A DNA stretch of 64,000 nt from positions 39,676,373-39,740,372 of the forward strand of contig NC_087251.1 of NCBI RefSeq assembly GCF_037042905.1. Reading direction: 5' to 3'. Made by a program: the position numbers and the translations under genes. The notes under the pieces are model-generated. The model was not told where the DNA came from. It searched no databases and saw only the letters and a program-made list of their open reading frames with translations. The stretch comes from Lytechinus pictus. Its lineage: Eukaryota > Echinodermata > Echinoidea > Temnopleuroida > Toxopneustidae. This document shows positions 56,326 through 64,000 of this stretch, piece after piece; position 1 is the stretch's first letter; each line of letters starts with the position of its first letter.

Positions 56326-56796
56326 TAGCCTTTTATTCAAAGGTTTCAGTAGCCATGGACCAAGTAAGAACAGGACCTATGCAGAGTAGACCAGGACCTG
56401 CTTGGACCTGCTTCACAGAACATTGCTCATTCTCATGTTGTATTACACAATCAATGGAAGGATTGTTGAAGGATTTAGACTAGTTCCTTTCCCAACTTTC
56501 CCCTCTTTGGCACAAAAGGCATTCCTGTCTGTTGACTGGTTGTCGACCTGGCTGTAAAAGTGATGGACACTGTTATAGAAATGTATCATACAAGTAAAAG
56601 ATCAGTGACTTTATATAGTAGTTGTATTTATTATTTGTTTTGGACTTATTTTTATTCAGATTTATCATTTCCTGTTTCATTCATAGTCAATGTATGAATT
56701 TGAATGAATGTATCATTTATTATTATATACTATTATATATCTGTTATCAATATCTTGCACTCTGCACTGTGAAGATTTCAAGTGGTACATCTGTCA
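56326..56796 (+). other. Probable ASPP 3' UTR
   Basis: Follows the stop codon with no further conserved frame. No canonical AATAAA was found near the stop, so the polyadenylation site is undetermined. The UTR may extend through or beyond the SINE that follows. Confidence 0.45.
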
Positions 56797-57180
56797 GAAT
56801 TTGTTATTATTATTTGCTTGGGGTCACCTGTGCCAGGTAGGCAAAATACGAACTGAATCACTATGACCGCAGGTCTCCCCTCCCGATATAACTGATTGGG
56901 GGAGTGCAGGTGGACCACTACACCGAGGTTTCCCCCTTCTCTCATACGAATAGTGCAGTGGGTTCTTAACATGCAAAGGTGGCGACTCTTCTCTACACGG
57001 GACCTCCATTTAATGTCCTATCAGAGTGACAGAGTGTTTTCCACTGTAGCATAGCCTGCATCTATGAAACATGGGAGAGACGTTTACACACAACACAGGC
57101 TTCAGTGGTCTGCCCAGGGTGGACTCGAACCCACAACCTTTGGTTCAACAGGCAGACACTTTACCGACAGGACCAACCTA
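56797..57180 (-). mobile_element. Full-length tRNA-derived SINE (minus strand)
   Basis: The minus-strand head is tRNA-like: TTGGTCCTGTCGGTAAAGTG (box A region), the anticodon-arm area TGTTGAACCAAAGG, and box B GGTTCGAGTCC (plus strand 57121-57131) followed by ACCC. The anticodon arm and T arm look most like tRNA-Asn, but the stems do not pair well enough for a working tRNA. An unrelated body of about 300 bp and a tail of AAATAATAATAACAAATT follow. It lies in or just after the ASPP 3' UTR. Confidence 0.7.
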
Positions 57181-57824
57181 ATTTATTTGAATCAAATTGA
57201 TTTATAGTATCACTGTGGTAGATAAGAAGAAGTGTTCTGTTATTTGGTTTGGGTTACTGGTGATTATTTTCTCAATTAGTAATGTATTAAAAATAGCACA
57301 GAACTTGGAACCCAGTTCGCCTCCTCCCATATAGGCCTATCCATTTTTTTCATATTCTTGATACCAACATGTATACCCTGCCATCAAATAAGTGGAAATT
57401 AAATTGTGAATTTTTGGTTTTAAAAATATGAGCCCTTTGATTTCTTCTCTATTTTTAAGGCAGGACTGTCTGGAAGCTCACTAGAAAAATTTATATTTCT
57501 ATTAACTATTCAATTCTTCAGTTATGAACAAGAGGTTGTCCATAATCAAAATGCAATGGAATACCTTAAGATATAGAAAAATACAGAGCATATTTACTGT
57601 AGGTTCATGGTATTCAAAGTATGTGTTCTTATATGTGTTGTCAATGGAGTTGTTAAAGCTATCTTCATCTAAACGACAAACCGACGTACAGTTTTGTGCC
57701 CACCCAACAAGCGCAATTTTCCTGTGGCAATGAAAATGCTGACAATTTGGTATAAATAAGTTTCCACCACTATAAGCGTGATCATTCATGACAATTACTG
57801 AGCTACATAAATATTTTTTTGTTA
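57181..57824. other. Non-coding stretch without recognised features
   Basis: AT-rich with short frames only. It may still be ASPP 3' UTR. Confidence 0.4.
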
Positions 57825-58695
57825 TATGCCCGTCCTATGGGAAGTATTATGGTATCACGCTCGGTGTCCTTCCGTTCGTCTCTCCATTAACTTTTCCTTG
57901 TAAACGCGATAAGGTCAGTTTAACTTAACCTAAGCTCATATAACTTGGTGTGTATGATACTAGCATGGATCCCAGGGAGCCTATTGATTTTGGGGTCAAA
58001 GGTCAAGGTCACAGTGACATCTTTTCATCTTACCCTTCTGCAGTCCTTGTAAGCATAACTACAGTTTAACTTAACCTACACTCATAGTATTTGGTGGTGT
58101 ATGATACTAGCCTGGATTCAGGAAGCCTATCAGTTATGAGATCAAAAGGTCAAAGTCACACTGACATGTTTTCATTTTACCTTTTCTGCAGTCCTTGTTA
58201 ACGCAATAACTTCAGTTGAACTTAATCTAGGCTCATGTTATTTGGTGTGTATGATACTAGCATGAATCCCAGCAAGAGTATTGTTTTTGAGGTCAAAGGT
58301 CAAGGTCACATTGACATGTTTTCATCTTGCCCTTCTGCAGTCCTTGTAAACGCGATAACTTCAGTTTAACTTAATCTCGGCTCATGTTATTTGGTGTGTA
58401 TGATACTAGCATGAATCCCAGCAAGCGTATTGATTTTGAGGTCAAAGGTCAAGGTCACACTGACATGTTTTCATTTTACCCTTCTGCAGTCCTTGTAAAT
58501 GGGATAACTTCAGTTTAACTTAATCTAGGCTCATATAATTTGGTGTATATGATACTAGCATAGATCTCAGGAATTCTATTGATTTTGAGGTCAGAAGGTC
58601 AAGTCGCCACCTTCCACTTTTCTTGCTTGACCAATAACTATATTCTGTGTTAGAGGCGGGCGTATTATGTGCTCGCCTTAGCGACACTCTTGTTT
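57825..58695 (+). repeat. Dispersed AGGTCA-rich repeat, copy 3 (five-unit, longest)
   Basis: Opens GCCCGTCCTATGGGAAGTATTATGG and closes GGCGGGCGTATTATGTGCTCGCC, TAGCGACACTCTTGTT. Inside are five tandem units of about 140-150 bp ('GTCCTTGTAAACGCGATAACTTCAGTTTAACTTAA', 'GTGTATGATACTAGCAT', 'CAAAGGTCAAGGTCAC'). Exact DR1 motifs are at 58290-58302 and 58439-58451. Copies differ mainly in unit number. Confidence 0.75.
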
Positions 58696-59880
58696 CCATT
58701 ATTGCTACACATACTTTCAGTATAAAATGAAAATGTTGAAATACTGGTAAAAATAATTTGCCACCATGAAAAAATTACTGAATATCTATATTGCTTGTTT
58801 CTACATGTATTATTTCTACACATATTTCCAATTTTAGAAATCAAAGATTTTGGTTGTGTCTTGTGCTTACACTGCATGAGACATCTGTTTATATTTCTCT
58901 TTTCTTTTCCTTTTCCAGTAATATAACTTGACAATGCTGTTCACATGGTATTCAGCTTGGTGCTAATATTTTATAGGGAGAGGATTTTATATTTTACACA
59001 TAAAGCCACATTTTATAATACATTTATGTTTTTATATCTTTATCATTGGTTTTCATTACATATTTATCAATGCATTTCATTATGTGGACTTTAACAGTTG
59101 AATGAATGAACTTGAATTTTTGGAACATCAATGAAATTCTGCTGAAGTTTTCTTTGATTAAAAAAAATCATTAAGTCTAATGTTTAATCCCGAGTATTCA
59201 AGATATATCAAGTATTCAGTAGGTAATCAGTCCTTTCATTATGAAGGAAAGTAATTGTACAGAATCTTGCACAATCTGTAAATTAATTTGCACTATGAAC
59301 TTGTATTCGTTATATAATGGATGTTGATGCGATGGATTCATTTTTTATTGTATTCATATATTTGATTAAGGTGGATTTTAGGAAGTGGTCCTGTTACGAG
59401 TACCGTATTCAGAAAGAGCTGCACAACGTGTACATACATAGAATGTTATTATGTTTTTGAGTAATTTGATGTACAGATCAATGTACCGTTAAGAATAATA
59501 TTGTAATGAAACAGTTCCTTACAAGAATAACTATTTGTTTTTGTGCTTTATTCCAACATTGTCTGATCTCTAGTAATAGTATGTGTTTTAAGAGAGAGAA
59601 ATATGTACACAGGAATGATTCAATTACAACTAAAATCAATTTTATGAGCTGAAATCAAATTTATGAGATTCGATTGGCCATCAGACTACAAAATTCATAT
59701 CGGCTGTTAGTTTATCATAAATTTGATTTCAAATCATAAAATTAAGAATTAGGCCCAGTATTAACTGGGAAGAGAATATGAAAAATGTGGAGTGGATTCA
59801 GTTTGCAAGTGTGTACCAGAAATGAGAATGGCATATGATGGAGTTGAGTGGAGGGATATTGCGATCAATGTGTGAACCAG
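58696..59880. other. Non-coding stretch without recognised features
   Basis: AT-rich; no gene or repeat family recognised. Confidence 0.4.
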
Positions 59881-59883
59881 GGG

Positions 59884-60042
59884 AGCGTTTCATCAATATT
59901 TTCATCCGAAAAGTTGTCAGATCTGACATCTTTCCATGATTTTGATTGGCAGAGAGGCACTGTTCCTATGGTAACTGTCGGATAAAATGGGACTTGTCGG
60001 ATAAAACGTCCGACAAGTCCTTTCATGAAACGCCCCCCTGGA
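59884..60042. mobile_element. Hairpin repeat 'GTTTCATCAAnATTTTC', copy 2
   Basis: GCGTTTCATCAATATTTTCATCCG, TTGATTTTGATTGGCAGAGAGGCACTGTTC, then a small hairpin (GGACTTGTCGG..CCGACAAGTCC) and TTTCATGAAACGCCCCCC. Relative of 47527-47690. Confidence 0.6.
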
Positions 60043-60372
60043 GAAGAACTGTACTTCAATAGATATTTAATCTCTTGAAGCAGGAGTTCACAATCGATTG
60101 TATAAGTGATCAGTCTATTGCAACCCATGAAGGAAATACAATTGGATTGGAAATATTAATTGTATCTCCCTATGTTCCTTGATATTTTACTCTAATAAGG
60201 TACTAAGCAATGACATCACATTACAATTTTAAATTTCAGCATTTTGGATAGCATGTCTCAATGGGGCAAGATGATAAACATCTTCAGCAAAAATTAGTTT
60301 GGAGGTGGTGGGGGGGGGGGGGTGTGGCTCCCAGGAAGTGCTTAGACCCAGAGCTGCCAACTTTAATTGTGA

Positions 60373-60525
60373 ACAAGAGTGTCGCCAAGACGAACACATA
60401 ATACGCCTGCCTGTATAAACACAGAAAATGGAGTTATTGGTCAAGCAAGAAAAGTGGAAGGTGGTGACTCCACCTTTGACCTTCTGACCTCAAAATCAAA
60501 AGAATTCCTGGGATCTGTGCTACTA
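60373..60525 (-). repeat. Dispersed AGGTCA-rich repeat, copy 4 (truncated)
   Basis: AACAAGAGTGTCGCCAAGACGAACACATAATACGCC, TTGGTCAAGCAAGAAAAGTGGAAGGTGG, CCTTCTGACCTCAAAATCAA; it breaks off after GGGATCTGTGCTACT. Only the terminal unit is present. Confidence 0.65.
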
Positions 60526-60526
60526 A

Positions 60527-61235
60527 AGGCAGAGCTGGTCTTGCGTAATATCAGCTGTTGTTTATGGTCTAACCCTCGGGCTTGCCTGATAAGAGGGATT
60601 ATTGGGCGATACAGGGTTGATAGCGCTTGGAAATGAAATATCATGGATCCTCCCTCTTTGTCTCTCTCCTTTTACGTTTCTGTTCTTTGCATTTCCTCTT
60701 ACTTTTCCTTCTTTTGTTTCTTAAAATATTATTCTTCTTTCCCTCTTCGGCTTCTATCTTTCTTCCTTCCTTTGGCTTCTATCTTTCTTTAATTCTTTCT
60801 CTTTCTTTCATTTCTTTATACATTGCATATGCAGCGTTTTATTTCTCTTTAATAGTTTTCTTATTTCGGGGCCGATTTTCTTTGTTCGAAACTTAAACAG
60901 AATAACATTGGATTTCAAAATACAATATGCCTTTGAAAACTTGATTAAATATCAAATACAATAATTTAATTCCGAAAGGTCTACTACAGACAGAGCTGCT
61001 CTTACGGTTTGCAATCCTCGGGCTTTCCTGCGGAGGAGAAATGTTACATGAGAGGGATTATTGGGCGATTCAGGGTTGATAGCGCTTGGGAATGAAATAT
61101 CTTGGTTCCTCCATAGACCTACTAAAGTCCATGGTTCCTCCAATGCCCTGAGCTAGTGCAGTCGCCTCTCCGAGGGTTTGACGTAATGCTACAACATTCC
61201 GCGCTATATAAATGCCTTTTATTATTATTGTTATT
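60527..61235 (+). repeat. Direct repeat pair and SINE/LINE-like 3' tail
   Basis: About 130 bp at 60527-60655 (GCAGAGCTG, CTCGGGCTT, AGAGGGATTATTGGGCGATAC, GATAGCGCTTGGAAATGAAATATC) recurs at 60980-61115 with changes. A pyrimidine-rich insert (60650-60820) lies between them. The end, CGCGCTATATAAATGCC followed by TTTTATTATTATTGTTATT, is a typical retroposon tail of this genome type. Confidence 0.5.
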
Positions 61236-61249
61236 ACAACATGTAAATA

Positions 61250-61850
61250 TTAAAGGGATGGTCCAGGCTGGAGATATTTTATCTTAATAAATAGAGTAAA
61301 ATTCACAGAGCAAAATGCTGGAAATTTCATCAAAATCGGATAACAATAACGAAGTTATTGGATTTTAAAGATTTGGATTATTCGGGTGAAACAGTTCTAG
61401 GCATGTCTTCATGAATATTCATTAGGTGGGCTGATGATGTCATATCCCCAATTGTTCTTTTGTATTTTATCATATGAAATTAGGTTTATTCAAGAATGTT
61501 CTACCAAGAACTAAAACAATTGGATTGACAACTGATTTAGTTTTTTATTGCCGCAACTTATTTCATCATAATGGAGACACATCATTCACACATGTATGAA
61601 AAATGAAACAATTATCATTTCATGTAATAACATAAGAAAAACGAAAGTGGGGGTATGACATCATCAGCCCACCTAATGAATATTCATGACGATGTGCATA
61701 TAACTGTTTAAAAAAAATATTGATAAACTTAAAAATTCAATAAGTTCGTTATTTGTTATCCGATTTTGATGAAATTTTCAGCATTTTGCTCTGTGAATTT
61801 TACTCTATTTATTTAGATATAAATATTTTCAGCCCAGACCATCCCTTTAA
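61250..61850. mobile_element. 601-bp hairpin element with TTAA flanks, copy 3 (diverged subfamily)
   Basis: TTAA|AGGGATGGTCCAGGCTGG at the left (61250) and CAGCCCAGACCATCCCT|TTAA at the right (to 61850). Inner words pair: GAGTAAAATTCACAGAGCAAAATGC with GCATTTTGCTCTGTGAATTTTACTC, and GGGCTGATGATGTCATA with TATGACATCATCAGCCC. It shares AAATTTCATCAAAATCGGAT with copies 1 and 2 but has different terminal 15 bp after AGG. Confidence 0.75.
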
Positions 61851-62072
61851 AGTTCATTCCATTCTGGAGAATACACGGTCCTTGAGACATCTATATCCTA
61901 CAGCATGTACAGCATCCAGATGAGAATATAACCAATAATAATATAAAAACAAGTTTGTGATGAATTTACAATATAAAATATTTATTTAAAAAAATATTGG
62001 TTGTGGTCAGTGTTTTGAACAACATACACATACGGTACAACAATGAACTTGATCGGTTGTCACAATTGATTG

Positions 62073-62337
62073 TAAACAGTGATTGTGATTGATCCGATCA
62101 ATCACAACTATGGACAGCCAGCAACGTCAACATCTAACATGCATGCATGTTTCTTCAAAATATTTTCTATGATGTATATTCATACATTCATCGTTCTCTT
62201 GAAGATTCAGTGTGATTCTCTCTGTTTACTATAAAGGAGATTGCGCAAATTTCCTGTAGAAAAAATTATGACACTGATGGATTTCCATAGAGTTACAATT
62301 GATTGGACCAATCGTAACTCTTTGTAAGATGGGGCCC
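62073..62337. mobile_element. Hairpin MITE (GGGCCC ends), copy 2
   Basis: GATTGTGATTGATCCGATCAATCACAACTATGGACAGCCAGCAACG at the left, GAGTTACAATTGATTGGACCAATCGTAACTCTTTGTAAGATGGGGCCC at the right. The outermost left end has been lost compared with 33972-34250. Confidence 0.65.
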
Positions 62338-62554
62338 AGTGGTGGAGCGTTGGCAAAAATATAACGTTTTTTTATTCTCTGGGGCTACCGTACTTTACAC
62401 AACTTACTGGCTAAATCTACAACATTGGATGAGTTTTGACATTACAGTGAATGGAGATTTTCAGGGCTCTTTTTTTTCTTCATTTTCCAGGGCTCTTTTG
62501 ATTATTTTGGGGCAAAATAGCCCGAGCCCTGTGTAATTTTTTTCCTCGGTGTTA

Positions 62555-63035
62555 TAATAATAATACTAATACATGAGATTTGTATAGTGCACTTTCCATC
62601 TTGATTAGATGCTCAAGGCGCTTCAGAGCAGAACAACAAAAACTATTTACATATAATACATATCTGAACAATAAGACAATGTCTATCAAAAAACACTCTT
62701 ATACACGTATGTTTTCAGGTTGCCCTTGAAGGTGGTCACTGAAGTCTGGGTTTTCATACTCTGTTGGAGAGAATTCCACAGGCTAGGCCCTGCATGAGCA
62801 AAGGCCCCTTCCCCGCATGATTTCTTAGCAACTCGAATTTGTAAAAGATTAGATGATGAGGATTGTAAATTTCTTGAGGGTTGGTAATTATGCATCAAGA
62901 CCTAATATTGCAACTGGGGGAAGTTCCATTGACTATATGAAAAATCAAAAGGAGGATTTTAAAGACTATGCGTTCCTTCAGGGGCAACCAGTGAAAAGTT
63001 TTCAATATAGGGGTGATGTTATTCATGATTAATAT
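62555..63035 (-). mobile_element. LINE 3' end: last part of reverse-transcriptase ORF, frameshifted
   Basis: Reading the minus strand, one frame gives ITPILKTFHWLPLKERIVFK and NGTSPS (about 63035-62900). A frame change near 62900 continues RVAKKSCGEGAFAHAGPSLW NSL to FKGNLKTYVYKSVF and stops at 62686. 'HWLP.K.RI..K' and 'AFA.AGP.LWNSL......FK..LKT.' are the well-known C-terminal words of CR1/L2/Jockey-type LINE polymerases. The 3' UTR has GCGCCTTGAGCATCT and ends in (TTA)n. It is dead: 5'-truncated and frameshifted. Confidence 0.8.
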
Positions 63036-63568
63036 GTTGGTATTCCATAAATATAACGGTGACATAGTAGAAGCAGGTGATTTAGTTTATTCTCTAGCTA
63101 CATGGCAATGTGGTATCTCTTTTAAAATGATTCTATCAAAGGCATGTTACAAGCTACTGTAATCCTGTCACTTGATTGGCTGGAGCAAATCTGTCAAAGA
63201 AATGTAGATTGTTAAGGATAGGATAAGGACCTCAGCAATTCTCAACCGCGAATATCCAGTTCGCTGGTTGGCTTGACATGTACGTAATTCTCTAGTTTGT
63301 CCTGATGAAGACCTGTGCTTTCACTGCATACATGGAGAGAGTAAATCCAAGTTGCTATCAAAAGTTCAGTTTCTTCCATCAGTTAAGAACTCAAATATCA
63401 TATGCAGTTTTAGATAAGCCATCTCCTAAGCTCTGGTCTTGCATTCACTTTCCTCATGCATCTGTGCCTCAAATCACCGCGAGTGAAATGTAGTGACTTT
63501 GTTGATCCAGAGAGCCTAAAACACGCAGCATGTTTGCCTTTTTAAAAGGAATAGCTCGGCTAATTGCG
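63036..63568 (-). other. Probable 3' flank or 3' UTR of the minus-strand gene
   Basis: No repeat or gene was recognised. It includes CTCAACCGCGAATATCCAGTTCGC. On the minus strand it lies downstream of the stop codon at 63571-63569, so part of it may be that gene's 3' UTR. Confidence 0.3.
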
Positions 63569-63790
63569 TCATTGTGTCATATTCCTCGAACGTTCTAATT
63601 CCTCACAGCATTTTAAGAGGGCAGTTTGAACCTCCGAAGCACACTGTATTTGAGACTTGACTGTTGTGATATACTGGCCATACGTCAGAGCTTCCGTGGG
63701 CATCATATCTGGTTTATGCGAGTGGACAAGTGGAACAGGGGTGTATCGCGCCCCATCCAAGAACTGGGTGGTGCAATCATAGGCAAGACG
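63569..63790 (-). CDS. Probable last coding exon of an unrecognised gene
   Basis: Minus strand: CTATTTTCTGTTGTCAG (good acceptor, AG at 63792-63791), then 73 codons and TGA. The peptide runs RLAYDCTTQFLDGARYTPVP, LVHSHKPDMMPTEALTYGQY, ITTVKSQIQCASEVQTALLK and CCEELERSRNMTQ. The composition is balanced, the second half looks helical, and the exon length from acceptor to stop is an exact multiple of three (phase 0). I do not recognise the family. Earlier exons would lie right of the window, so this gene converges on ASPP. No repeat family overlaps it. Confidence 0.55.
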   Translation of the reverse strand, partial: RLAYDCTTQFLDGARYTPVPLVHSHKPDMMPTEALTYGQYITTVKSQIQCASEVQTALLKCCEELERSRNMTQ

Positions 63791-64000
63791 CTGACAACAG
63801 AAAATAGATAAATGAATCAGTCATATGGTTATTGCCTTATTGGATTCTGAAGTTTGCTTTAAAATTATCTAATCTTGGCCCATTTTCCATCATCTTATTG
63901 TAGGAATAATATCCTATATTATTTCAACCCTTAGTTAACTGGTGGGGGTTGCTTTGAAAGTGTTGATTTAATTTAAACAGATATTATATCATTATAATCT
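63791..64000 (-). other. Probable intron of the minus-strand gene
   Basis: AT-rich sequence upstream (minus strand) of the acceptor at 63791, with no recognised exon before the window end. Confidence 0.4.

Noticed and set aside
57110-57180. Functional tRNA gene
   Set aside because: Boxes A and B are present, but the acceptor and anticodon stems do not pair, and a SINE body follows.

Overview
The window is animal nuclear DNA. It is AT-rich and intron-rich, with vertebrate-type GT-AG splice sites, tRNA-derived SINEs, a LINE 3' end and many small hairpin transposons. The style (frequent TAGGCCTA words, dozens of long G/C homopolymers, and a foldback transposon whose long inverted arms are made of short tandem repeats, like the TU elements described in sea urchins) points to an echinoid. 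Species cannot be fixed from the sequence, and echinoid is an inference.

Genes. Only one gene can be named with confidence. Eight plus-strand exons (36565-56325) encode the C-terminal 1,006 residues of an ASPP protein (ASPP1/ASPP2 type; PPP1R13B/TP53BP2): coiled coil, long proline/serine/glutamine-rich linker, RVRF protein-phosphatase-1 motif, ankyrin repeats and a terminal SH3 domain. All splice phases match and the joined exons stay open. The N-terminal ubiquitin-like/Ras-association part was not found; its exons lie in sequence I could not recognise or outside the window. At the right edge a likely terminal exon of a second, unrecognised gene lies on the minus strand (63569-63790), so the two genes are tail to tail.

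Left half (1-36 kb). Almost all of it is non-coding and repeat-built. Its main feature is an 8.9-kb foldback element (13259-22149) with arms of about 1.9-2.0 kb. The arm ends are unique sequence, followed by 21-bp repeats and then some 50-60 copies per arm of an 18-bp unit. The 5-kb core has no transposase that I can see. It carries a possible small minus-strand gene: an ATG exon with a strong donor, plus two diverged copies of a terminal exon, each with a good acceptor.

Throughout the window there are families of hairpin MITEs: one with TTAA flanks (three complete copies and one fragment), TA-flanked ones, a 152-bp family in two inverted copies, a 100-bp GTCACACC family in five copies, and several others. 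A dispersed repeat rich in AGGTCA half-sites occurs four times. The ASPP introns are packed with the same families. No CRISPR, operon or bacterial feature is present.
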